From Gemmatimonas phototrophica (GTDB taxonomy: Bacteria > Gemmatimonadota > Gemmatimonadetes > Gemmatimonadales > Gemmatimonadaceae): a DNA stretch of 24,933 bases. The notes under the pieces are model-generated. The model saw nothing but the letters and a program-made list of their open reading frames with translations. It did not search any database and was not told where the DNA came from. The position numbers were made by a program, and so were the translations under genes. The stretch's first letter is position 1, and every line of letters starts with the position of its first letter. The stretch covers positions 1-24,933 of the forward strand of contig CAMBRJ010000007.1 in NCBI GenBank assembly GCA_945870175.1, given 5' to 3'. This document shows, one piece after another, positions 7,749-14,604 of the stretch.

Positions 7749-9218
7749 ATGGCCACAATTCTGTACGTCGATGACGAGCCAAGCGTCGGACTGATTCTCG
7801 AGGATTCGCTCACACAAGCCGGTCACACGGCCGTGGGCGCCCGGGGCGTTCCCGAAGCCCTGCAGATTCTCGAGCGGGGCGGCATCGACCTGATCATCTC
7901 CGACTATAGAATGCCGGGGCTGACTGGCCTGGAGTTCATCCAGCTGCTCGCCCGAGAGGGGTACGACATCCCGCTCATCATGCTGACAGGACACTCCAGC
8001 ATCGAGCATGCGGTGACCAGCATCAAGGCCGGGGCGATCGACTACATCACCAAGCCCGTCCGCCCGCAGCAACTCGAGCTCGCGGTGAACCAGGCGCTCG
8101 AGTTTGTGCGCCTACGGCGCGAGAATGAGACGCTCCGCAAGGAAGTGATGCAGTTCCGGAACGAACGGCAGATCATCGGCGACTCACCGGCGATCCGTCG
8201 GATCCTCCAGACCGTCGCCATGGCCGCCCCGACGCGGGCCACCGTGCTGCTGCAGGGCGAGTCGGGCACGGGAAAGGAGCTGTTCGCCCGGGCCATCCAC
8301 GATCAGAGCGATCGTCGCGACAAGCCGTTCATCAAGCTGAACTGCGCGGCGCTGCCCGAGGGATTGGTCGAGTCGGCCCTGTTCGGCCACGAAAAAGGCG
8401 CCTTTACGGGCGCCATCAAACGGGTCGAAGGCGCCTTCGAGCGCGCCAACCGCGGCACGTTGCTCCTCGACGAAATCTCGGAGATGCGACTCGACCTGCA
8501 GGCCAAGCTGCTGCGCGTGCTGCAGGAGCAGGAGTTCGAGCGCGTCGGTGGTACGTCCCCGATCAAGGTGGACGTGCGTATCGTGGCCACCACGAACCGC
8601 GACCTCGCCGCCGAGGCCGATCAGGGCACGTTCCGGCAGGACTTGTACTATAGACTGTCCACGATCCCCGTCCTGATTCCGCCCCTGCGTGACCGCCCGG
8701 AGGACATCGCGGTGTTGGCGCTCCGCTTCGCGATGCGGACGGCGGCCGAATTGGGGAAGAAGATCGACGGCCTCTCGCCCGACGCCCTCGAGTCGATGCA
8801 GCACTATCCGTGGCCGGGCAACATCCGGGAATTGCAGCACGTGATCGAACGGGCGGTGATTCTGACGCCGGACCCGATGATCCACGCGCACTGCCTGGAA
8901 GGGACGCGATTCGGGCTCGCCCATTCGCTCGGTGCGCCGTCGATCCGCCCGCGCGCGATCCCCACGCCAGGCAGCGGGCGCGCGGTGGCGACCAGCACCC
9001 CCCCCGTCGCTGGGATGGCCATTGGCGGTGCGACCAACGGCAACATCGCGTTGGCGTCGCTGAATGTGGCCGATGCCGAGCGGGTGCTGATTCAGCACGC
9101 GCTGGCAGCGGCCGATAATAACCGGACGAAGGCCGCCGAACTGCTGGGCATCAGCGTGCGCACCCTCCGCAACAAGCTCAACGGCCCCGGCAAGGACGCC
9201 GATGGCGACGACGAGTAG
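7749..9218 (+). CDS. Sigma-54-dependent flagellar response regulator (NtrC/FlrC/FlgR type)
   Basis: A 489-residue NtrC-family activator. Residues 1-120 are a receiver with acidic pair Asp8-Asp9, phospho-acceptor Asp52 in ISDYRMPG, Thr80 and Lys102. Residues 140-375 are the AAA+ domain: Walker A GESGTGKE (170-177), the sigma-54-contacting loop GAFTGA (217-222), and Walker B LLLDEI. The C-terminus has a Fis-type helix-turn-helix (NNRTKAAELLGISVRTLRNKL). An Ala/Pro/Gly-rich linker joins the last two. The ATG at 7749 directly precedes the receiver; the in-frame TTG upstream adds nothing recognisable. Proteins of this kind (FlrC, FleR, FlgR, FlbD) switch on middle flagellar genes. Two sigma-54 promoter matches, at 9423 and 21932, are its likely targets. 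No histidine kinase is next to it. Confidence 0.92.
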   Translation: MATILYVDDEPSVGLILEDSLTQAGHTAVGARGVPEALQILERGGIDLIISDYRMPGLTGLEFIQLLAREGYDIPLIMLTGHSSIEHAVTSIKAGAIDYITKPVRPQQLELAVNQALEFVRLRRENETLRKEVMQFRNERQIIGDSPAIRRILQTVAMAAPTRATVLLQGESGTGKELFARAIHDQSDRRDKPFIKLNCAALPEGLVESALFGHEKGAFTGAIKRVEGAFERANRGTLLLDEISEMRLDLQAKLLRVLQEQEFERVGGTSPIKVDVRIVATTNRDLAAEADQGTFRQDLYYRLSTIPVLIPPLRDRPEDIAVLALRFAMRTAAELGKKIDGLSPDALESMQHYPWPGNIRELQHVIERAVILTPDPMIHAHCLEGTRFGLAHSLGAPSIRPRAIPTPGSGRAVATSTPPVAGMAIGGATNGNIALASLNVADAERVLIQHALAAADNNRTKAAELLGISVRTLRNKLNGPGKDADGDDE

Positions 9219-9230
9219 TCCTCGGCAACT

Positions 9231-9242
9231 CCGACCGGTCGG
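9231..9242. promoter_or_regulatory. Perfect 12-bp palindrome, possible activator site
   Basis: CCGACCGGTCGG lies just after the response-regulator stop and about 200 bases upstream of the flgB sigma-54 promoter, the usual distance for an enhancer-like activator site. It could equally be chance in GC-rich DNA or part of a weak terminator. No matching copy was seen upstream of fliL. Confidence 0.25.
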
Positions 9243-9407
9243 CCGTGGTCGGCAAGATTGGTCCTCGCTGCACCCGGCAACAATTGCCCCAATGGCGTGA
9301 TTGACCGCGTCGGCCTTGCCTGGAAACACGCCCGACCCGAGACTGGGAACCACAGCGCAAGACTCACAATAGCAATGAGTTAGCACGCAACAGTCAATGC
9401 GCCTCCG

Positions 9408-9434
9408 ATGGCCGGTCCCCTGTGGCCCGGCCAT
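9408..9434. repeat. Inverted repeat overlapping the flgB promoter
   Basis: ATGGCCGG (9408-9415) and CCGGCCAT (9427-9434) form perfect 8-bp arms around an 11-base spacer. The right arm lies across the -24 element and spacer of the sigma-54 promoter. A protein bound here would compete with, or position, the polymerase. The role is inferred. Confidence 0.45.
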
Positions 9435-9438
9435 TGCT
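9423..9438 (+). promoter_or_regulatory. Sigma-54 promoter of the flgB operon
   Basis: TGGCCCG-GCCA-TTGCT matches the sigma-54 consensus TGGCACG-N4-TTGCW with a single change. The invariant GG (9424-9425) and GC (9436-9437) are separated by exactly 10 bases. A start near 9449 is expected, about 37 bases before flgB. The sigma-54 activator gene lies directly upstream. Confidence 0.8.
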
Positions 9439-9485
9439 TTTTACCGGTGTGGATACGCTCGCCCTTTCTCACCGGGAATACGCCA

Positions 9486-9788
9486 ATGCTCTTCGGACTC
9501 ATCGATCGCACCACCTCTGCCACGTCGCTCAAAGGCGCACTCGACAAGAGTGTGGAGCGGTCGCGTGGCATCGCGGATCGCGTCTCCAAGGCCACCGTGG
9601 GCAACGCCGACGGCTTCGCGCTGGAGGCGAAAGTCGGCACGGCGCAGGCCAACCTGAATCCCGTGAACGTGGAAGACGAGATGACGGCGCTGGCGGATGA
9701 ACAGATCCGCTTTCTCGCCACCACCCGCCTTCTCGAAAAGACGTACGCGAGCCTGCGCAGCGCGATCAAGAGCGGCGGGAACGGTTGA
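9486..9788 (+). CDS. flgB: Flagellar basal-body rod protein FlgB (short, divergent)
   Basis: This 100-residue protein is the first gene after the sigma-54 promoter and just before flgC, the universal place of flgB. Its last helix, DEMTALADEQIRFLATTRLLEKTYASLRSAIKSG, has the FlgB C-terminal pattern. The N-terminal half (ALDKSVERSRGIADRVSKATVGNADGFALEA) follows the rod-protein layout, but the usual NIANADTPGY motif is degenerate. FlgB is normally about 130 residues; the middle is shortened here. FlgB forms the proximal rod in the periplasm and is exported by the flagellar type III machinery. ATG 9486 has GGGA at 9474-9477. The frame upstream of it is only the promoter region. Confidence 0.8.
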   Translation: MLFGLIDRTTSATSLKGALDKSVERSRGIADRVSKATVGNADGFALEAKVGTAQANLNPVNVEDEMTALADEQIRFLATTRLLEKTYASLRSAIKSGGNG

Positions 9789-10405
9789 TGTCGATTGATC
9801 CGAGCCGCCGCCCCGCCCTGCTCCCGATCCCGGGCCAGCAGACGATCCGCCCGATGTTCCGCTCGCTCGGCATCGCCGCCAGCGGACTCAGTGCACAGCG
9901 CCAGCGCATGGAAACGATCGCCCAGAACATGGCGAACGCCGATGTGACCCGCGGCCCAGACGGTCTGCCGTACAAGCGGAAAGACGTCGTGATGGAAGCG
10001 GCCACGTCGCAGAATGCGCTCTACAACGCAGAGAATTTCGCGACGGCCATGGGTACGGCCGCCGCCAGCAGCAGTGTGTTGGGCAGCAACGCCTTTGAAA
10101 TCGCGACCGGCGACTCCCGCAAAGCCATCGAAGTGCCTGTGCTGCCGACCACCGGCGGCGTGAACGGCACGCTCGGCGGTGAGTTCGGCGTCCGCGTGGC
10201 TGGTTTGGCGGAAGATCAAGGCGAAGGCCGGCTCGTGTACGAGCCGGGACATCCGGATGCCAACGACGCCGGCTATGTGCGCTACCCCGACATCGATACC
10301 ACACAGGAAATGGTCAAGCTGATGGACGCCAAACGCATCTTCGAAGCGAACGCCGCCGTCTTTCAGACGGCCAAGTCGATGCTCCGCGCGTCGATCGAAA
10401 TTTGA
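9788..10405 (+). CDS. flgC: Flagellar basal-body rod protein FlgC
   Basis: This protein shows the FlgC signature: MFRSLGIAASGLSAQRQRMETIAQNMANADVT near the start and a C-terminal helix MVKLMDAKRIFEANAAVFQTAKSMLRASIEI. It forms the proximal rod between FlgB and FlgF/FlgG. ATG 9788 overlaps the flgB stop (TGATG) and has a GGGA upstream, giving 205 residues with a 22-residue N-terminal extension. The family-typical N-terminus aligns with ATG 9854, which has no visible ribosome site. Which start is used is open. It is longer than common FlgC proteins (about 135-150), because of the extension and an enlarged middle region (about residues 80-150). Confidence 0.92.
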   Translation: MSIDPSRRPALLPIPGQQTIRPMFRSLGIAASGLSAQRQRMETIAQNMANADVTRGPDGLPYKRKDVVMEAATSQNALYNAENFATAMGTAAASSSVLGSNAFEIATGDSRKAIEVPVLPTTGGVNGTLGGEFGVRVAGLAEDQGEGRLVYEPGHPDANDAGYVRYPDIDTTQEMVKLMDAKRIFEANAAVFQTAKSMLRASIEI

Positions 10406-10426
10406 TGCACGAAGACGTGAGCTAGC

Positions 10427-10495
10427 GCTGCGGGTTCGGGGATCGGCGTGACTCTTCCTCCTCCTCTCCGATCCACACGGTCCCCGACCCGCAGC
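10427..10495. repeat. Long imperfect inverted repeat between flgC and the next gene
   Basis: GCTGCGGGTTCGGGGA (10427-10442) pairs with TCCCCGACCCGCAGC (10481-10495), a 15-bp stem with one bulged base. An inner GGATCGG/CCGATCC pair can extend or compete with it. The loop is a pyrimidine tract (CTTCCTCCTCCTCT). There is no T-run after it, so an RNA processing, stability or attenuation element is more likely than a simple terminator. Confidence 0.6.
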
Positions 10496-10511
10496 ACGCT
10501 CGGCCCCACGG

Positions 10512-10547
10512 CACCACTCGCACCACTCGCAAAACTCGCGTCACTCG
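10512..10547 (+). repeat. Four imperfect 9-base tandem repeats
   Basis: CACCACTCG, CACCACTCG, CAAAACTCG and CGTCACTCG follow each other without gaps, 25 bases before the small gene at 10573. All keep ACTCG or CACTCG. They lie in the non-coding leader. A slippage-prone tract is the simplest reading. Confidence 0.6.
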
Positions 10548-10572
10548 CATTAACCGAACACTCGAGATTCAC

Positions 10573-10965
10573 ATGAGCGTCACCGGCATCAACAACACCC
10601 CGCTGCTTCCCACCCTCGGCTCGCTGTCGCGGCCCGAGACGGCACGCACGCAGAACGGCGCGCAGAATGGCGCCGAGCGTGCGCAGCAGGCGACGACGAA
10701 CGCTCGCGCATCGCAGCAGGCCTCGCAGCACGCCGCCCTCAAGCCGCAGGCGCCGATTGCCGGGCAGTCCACGGCGCAGAACACGGTGCCGCCTGAAGCG
10801 CCGGCTGGAACCGACCCGACGTTGTGGAGCGTGCTCACGAACGACGAGCGCAACTTCTTCGCGAAGACCGCTGCGCTTGGGCCCCTCACGTACGGCCGTA
10901 TCAAAGCCGCCACGAATCCTGCGCCGCCGACGGCGCGCGGGATTCGCCTCGACGTCCGCGCCTGA
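10573..10965 (+). CDS. Small protein of unknown function in the flagellar operon
   Basis: I do not recognise this 130-residue protein. Residues 1-80 are low-complexity, rich in Ala, Gln, Thr and Pro, and likely disordered. Residues 80-115 (DPTLWSVLTNDERNFFAKTAALGPLTYGR) look like a compact, well-formed helical motif, which argues for a real gene. There is no signal peptide or membrane segment. It lies between flgC and fliE, normally adjacent in flagellar operons, in the same direction and with only 26 bases to fliE. A disordered N-terminus is typical of flagellar export substrates or chaperone-bound proteins, so an early rod/export accessory role is possible. The evidence is position and coding character only. 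Confidence 0.7.
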   Translation: MSVTGINNTPLLPTLGSLSRPETARTQNGAQNGAERAQQATTNARASQQASQHAALKPQAPIAGQSTAQNTVPPEAPAGTDPTLWSVLTNDERNFFAKTAALGPLTYGRIKAATNPAPPTARGIRLDVRA

Positions 10966-10991
10966 TTCTCGACTCCCACCGACTGATCATC

Positions 10992-11309
10992 ATGCAGAAT
11001 CGAATCGATCTTCTCACGCGGGCGATGCCCGAGTTCGGCGGACGCGATACCGGCCTCTCCAAGCAGGTCCCGGTGGTTGGTGAAGGCGAGAACTCCTTCG
11101 GCAACACGCTCACCCGCGCGATCAACGAAGTGTCCGACGCGCGCGACCGCGCAGGCGACCTCACGCAGCGCTTCGCCGCCGGCGAGAACGTCGAGTTGCA
11201 CCAGGTGATGGCCGCCGGTGAAGAAGCAGGTCTCGCACTCGACATGATGATCGAGCTACGCAACAAGATGGTCGAAGCGTATCGGTCCGTCATCGCCATG
11301 CAGTCCTGA
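10992..11309 (+). CDS. fliE: Flagellar hook-basal body complex protein FliE
   Basis: This protein of 105 residues has normal FliE length. The conserved pattern is clear: SFGNTLTRAINEVSDARDRA, then FAAGENVELHQVMAAGEEAGLALDMMIELRNKMVEAYRSVIAM. FliE connects the MS ring (FliF) to the proximal rod and is one of the first exported proteins. ATG 10992 is chosen because it matches the short FliE N-terminus; the frame is open further upstream but only across the previous gene. fliF follows after 13 bases, the usual fliE-fliF-fliG order. Confidence 0.94.
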   Translation: MQNRIDLLTRAMPEFGGRDTGLSKQVPVVGEGENSFGNTLTRAINEVSDARDRAGDLTQRFAAGENVELHQVMAAGEEAGLALDMMIELRNKMVEAYRSVIAMQS

Positions 11310-11322
11310 GTAAGCGACGGTC

Positions 11323-12906
11323 ATGAACTCCCTGATGGAATCTCTCTTCGGACGCATGGGCAACGGACGGCAGATCGCGATCATCGCGGTCGGCGTCATT
11401 GCCACCGCGCTCGTGTTCGGCGTGTCACGCTGGGCAACCCAGCCGACGATGGTCCCGCTCTATGCGGACATCCCGGTCGAGAACGTGAAAGCGATGACCG
11501 ACAAGCTCACCGAGTCAGCCATCGTGTACGAGCTCGATCGCACCGGATCAACGATCTTGGTGGCCAGTGCGGATCTGGCGCGGGCCCGCGTGAATCTGGC
11601 GGCCGAAGCGATGCCGACCGGCGGCCGTCCCGGCCTCGAGCTGTTCGATAAGCCGTCATGGGGCATGACGGACTTCACGCAGAAGGTGAACTATCGTCGC
11701 GCTCTCGAGGGAGAACTCGAGCGCACGATCGGCAAGCTCAAGAACGTCGAGATGGTGCAGGTCCACCTCGCGCTCGAGGACGCGCAGATGTTCAAGGCCA
11801 GCGAGCGACCGAGTAAGGCCTCGGTGACGCTCAAGATGGCCGGTGGCGAGACGCCGCGCGCCGAAACGGTGCACGGCATTGCGAGCATGGTCGCGAACAG
11901 CGTGGGCGGCCTCGAGCCCGAGCACGTCACCATCGTCGACGAGCGCGGCCAGGCCCTCACGCTCGACGACGAAGGCTCAGTGGCTGGTCTCTCCAGCCGT
12001 CAGCTGTCCGTGCAGCGCGAAGTCGAGACGTACATGGAACAGAAGGCCGACAAGCTGCTCAATAGCCTGGTCGGTGCCGGGAACGCCCGCGTGCAGGTGG
12101 CCGCGTCGATCAATTTCGATAAAGTCGAGCGCACCGTGCAGGCCGTCGACCCCGAGCGTCAGGCGCTGGTCACAGAACAGAAGGCGGAAGTGACGCCGAG
12201 CAATCCCGCACAGGGCGCCGGCTACAGCACGACCGCCACGTCGTATGAAAACACCAAGAGCGTCGAGAGCTTCAGCGGCGCGATCGGCAATCTGAAGAAG
12301 CTCACCGTGGCGGTGCTGGTGGCCGACAAAGTCACGATGCCGGTGCTCGACACCACGCTGAAGACGGCACAGGCACCGATCATCACGGTGCGCACGCCCG
12401 AAGAGATTGCCCGCATCGAGACGCTCGTGCGCAACGCGCTCGGCGTCGACTCGACGCGCGGAGACATGATCTCGGTGGTGAGCGCGCCGTTCGACATACC
12501 CGCCCCTATCGTGCAGCGCGACACGGTGCTGCCGCCGCAGGACATGATGGCCAAGCTGCAAGCGAACCCGAAGCCGGTCGTTGCGATCGCCGCCCTCATC
12601 GTCTTGCTGGTCATCGCGCTCGTGAGGGTGAGCGCGCTCAAGCCCAAGAAGTCGAAGTCGATGGCCGGTGGGACACCGAATGTACTGCCGTCGAACTCCG
12701 GATATCCGGAGCTACCGGCCGGCTCGCAGATGCAGTCGGCGATGCAGGGCGCGAACGAGTTTGCCCAGGGGGAACTCGACGAGCCCAAGCGCCCCATTCG
12801 ACTACCGCCCCCGCCAACCACTCCAGAACGTGAACAGGCGATGGCCACCGTGGATCAGCGTCCTGACGCTGCCGTCCGCGTGGTGCGCGGTTGGCTTCGT
12901 TCGTGA
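11323..12906 (+). CDS. fliF: Flagellar MS-ring protein FliF
   Basis: This protein of 527 residues has the expected FliF layout. A first membrane helix (about 17-39) precedes the periplasmic ring-building region with LYADIPVENVKAM, GRPGLELFDKPSWGMTDFTQ and NYRRALEGELERTI. A second membrane helix (about 419-440, VVAIAALIVLLVIALV) leads to a cytoplasmic tail ending in AVRVVRGWLRS, the segment that binds FliG. FliF forms the inner-membrane ring that carries the rotor and houses the export gate. The periplasmic segment before helix 2 carries the usual variable, Ser/Thr-rich insert. Length is close to the family norm. Confidence 0.95.
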   Translation: MNSLMESLFGRMGNGRQIAIIAVGVIATALVFGVSRWATQPTMVPLYADIPVENVKAMTDKLTESAIVYELDRTGSTILVASADLARARVNLAAEAMPTGGRPGLELFDKPSWGMTDFTQKVNYRRALEGELERTIGKLKNVEMVQVHLALEDAQMFKASERPSKASVTLKMAGGETPRAETVHGIASMVANSVGGLEPEHVTIVDERGQALTLDDEGSVAGLSSRQLSVQREVETYMEQKADKLLNSLVGAGNARVQVAASINFDKVERTVQAVDPERQALVTEQKAEVTPSNPAQGAGYSTTATSYENTKSVESFSGAIGNLKKLTVAVLVADKVTMPVLDTTLKTAQAPIITVRTPEEIARIETLVRNALGVDSTRGDMISVVSAPFDIPAPIVQRDTVLPPQDMMAKLQANPKPVVAIAALIVLLVIALVRVSALKPKKSKSMAGGTPNVLPSNSGYPELPAGSQMQSAMQGANEFAQGELDEPKRPIRLPPPPTTPEREQAMATVDQRPDAAVRVVRGWLRS

Positions 12907-12914
12907 GCACGTCC

Positions 12915-13964
12915 ATGATCGCACTCCCTCGCGGTGGCGGAAGCAGCACCGACAAGTACGCACCCGATCGTCTCACCGGTCGCCAGAAAGTGGCGATCGT
13001 GTGCATGGCGATCGGCACGGAGCATGCCGCCAAGGTCACGGCCAACTTGCACCCCGAGGAGGCGGAAATCGTCGCCCTCGAAATGGCGCAGCTCGATCGC
13101 GTGCCGCCGTCGATCGTTGACCTGGTGCTCGCCGAGTGGCTCGAGCTCACGATCGGCATGGACTCCATGAGCACCGGCGGCGTGGAGTTCGCCAAGGACG
13201 TGCTCGAAGCGGCGTTCGGACAGGTCAAGGCGCAGCAGATTCTCAAACGCATTCAGGGACAGCTCGCCGACAGCGATCGTTTCGGCCGTTTGCGTCGCGC
13301 CGATCCGCAGCAGCTCGGCAACACGCTGCGCGGTGAGCATCCGCAAACCATTGCGCTCGTTCTGGCGCACCTCGATCCGGGCCACGTGGCCGCCATTCTG
13401 CGCGAGTTGGATCCCGCGCTTGGCGGTGACGTGATGTTCCGCATCGCGAAGATGGAAAAAGTGTCACCCGAAATGATCTCGCTGGTGGAACGCGCGATCG
13501 GCAGTGAAGCCGACCTCGCTTTTTCGCAGGGCATGTCCAGTGTCGGTGGTCCGGCGGCCGTGGCTGCGGTCCTCAACCTCGTCAGCTCGTCCCTCGAAAA
13601 GGAAGTACTCGACCTGGTGGCCGAGAAGGACCCGCACCTCAGCGATCAGATCAAGAACCTCATGTTCGTGTTCGAAGATCTCTCCTCGCTCGACGACAAG
13701 TCGCTCCAGCGCCTGCTGCGCGAAGTGGACGTCAAGCAGCTCGCCCTGGCCCTCAAGGCCGCGAGCCCCGAGCTCAAGGCGAAGATCATGCAGACGATGT
13801 CGCAGCGCGCGGTCGCTGGCCTCAAGGAAGAGATCGAGTTCCTCGGACCGGTCAAGATGCGCGATGTGGAAGCAGCCCAGACGGATATCGTGTCAAAGGT
13901 CCGCGCCCTCGAAGAGACCGGCGAGATCGTGCTGAGTGCCGGAACCGACGATGTCATTGTCTGA
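12915..13964 (+). CDS. fliG: Flagellar motor switch protein FliG
   Basis: This 349-residue rotor protein contains the N-terminal LTGRQKVAIVCMAIG that docks on FliF, the middle-domain EHPQTIALVLAHLDP (from Glu141) that binds FliM, and the charged C-terminal torque helix region (DLSSLDDKSLQRLLREVDVKQLALAL, then EEIEFLGPVKMRDVEAAQ). FliG turns ion flow through the stator into rotation and sits at the cytoplasmic face of the MS ring. ATG 12915 is used. A GTG at 12903 overlapping the fliF stop would add four residues and is equally in frame. No odd residues were noted at the key interfaces. Confidence 0.95.
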   Translation: MIALPRGGGSSTDKYAPDRLTGRQKVAIVCMAIGTEHAAKVTANLHPEEAEIVALEMAQLDRVPPSIVDLVLAEWLELTIGMDSMSTGGVEFAKDVLEAAFGQVKAQQILKRIQGQLADSDRFGRLRRADPQQLGNTLRGEHPQTIALVLAHLDPGHVAAILRELDPALGGDVMFRIAKMEKVSPEMISLVERAIGSEADLAFSQGMSSVGGPAAVAAVLNLVSSSLEKEVLDLVAEKDPHLSDQIKNLMFVFEDLSSLDDKSLQRLLREVDVKQLALALKAASPELKAKIMQTMSQRAVAGLKEEIEFLGPVKMRDVEAAQTDIVSKVRALEETGEIVLSAGTDDVIV

Positions 13965-13967
13965 GGA
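13962..13967 (+). promoter_or_regulatory. Ribosome binding site fixing the fliH start
   Basis: TGAGGA, which contains the fliG stop codon, lies 7 bases before ATG 13975. It is the best Shine-Dalgarno sequence near this junction and favours that start over the upstream in-frame ATG 13951 inside fliG. Confidence 0.6.
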
Positions 13968-13974
13968 CCGACCG

Positions 13975-14604
13975 ATGCGAGCAACTACCTGGTCGTTGGA
14001 CGAATTCGCCGTGGCCGACGACTTCAGCGAATTCGCTTCAGCCGACTCGCGCATGCCGACTCAGTCGGCCGACGCGCAGGAGGCGGACGCCCAGGCTCGT
14101 CTCGCAGTCGAACGGTCGCGCTCGGAAGCGGCCGCGTACAGCCGCGGGCGCGCCGATGGTGAGCGCGCGGCCCGCGCCGGCGTCGACGAAGAGATCGCCT
14201 CGGCGATGGCGCTGCTCTCCGATGCGCTCAACAACGTGCAGCTGCACGAATCGCGCTGGGTCAGCAATGCCGAGGAGAACGTCGCCGCGCTCGCCGTGAT
14301 GGTGGCGCGGCACATCGTGCAGCGCGAAGTAAGTGCGGATCCGTCGTTCGTGTTTGACGTGGTGCAGAGCGCGATGGCACAGTATCCGCTTGATCAGGAG
14401 ATCACGATTCGCATCAACCCGGCAGATCTCAACGCCTGCCGCGCGTCACTCAACGACGCGAGCCGCCGCGAAATCCGCTGGATCGGTGATGCGGCGATTC
14501 TGCGCGGCGGATGCCTCATGGAAGGACGAGAGCGCATTATCGACGGGCGGGTGGATACGGCGCTCGAGCGCGCGTATCGCAGCCTCGGTGGAGTGCTGGC
14601 GTGA
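13975..14604 (+). CDS. fliH: Flagellar export ATPase stator/regulator FliH
   Basis: This protein is 209 residues long. An acidic, Ala-rich N-terminus is followed by a long helical stretch (about 30-95) with the AYSRGRADGERAARAG segment that recalls the FliH glycine/alanine-spaced helix. The C-terminal domain (AALAVMVARHIVQREVSADPSFV, then ITIRINPADLNACRASL and RWIGDAAILRGGCLMEGRERIIDGRVDTALERAY) matches FliH/V-ATPase E-like proteins. FliH pairs as a dimer with FliI and anchors it to the C ring. Its place between fliG and fliI agrees. The stop overlaps the fliI start by one base. Confidence 0.92.
   Translation: MRATTWSLDEFAVADDFSEFASADSRMPTQSADAQEADAQARLAVERSRSEAAAYSRGRADGERAARAGVDEEIASAMALLSDALNNVQLHESRWVSNAEENVAALAVMVARHIVQREVSADPSFVFDVVQSAMAQYPLDQEITIRINPADLNACRASLNDASRREIRWIGDAAILRGGCLMEGRERIIDGRVDTALERAYRSLGGVLA

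Noticed and set aside
8184..9434. 416-codon open frame on the minus strand opposite the response regulator
   Set aside because: It is a frame shadow in high-GC DNA. Composition is rich in Arg/His/Gly with no recognisable domain, and the plus strand has a complete NtrC-type protein.
10512..10547. CRISPR-like short repeats
   Set aside because: Units are only 9 bases, directly adjacent with no spacers, and there are no cas genes.
12903..12914. GTG start for fliG overlapping the fliF stop
   Set aside because: Possible, but the nearby ATG 12915 gives a standard FliG N-terminus; the two cannot be separated without N-terminal data.
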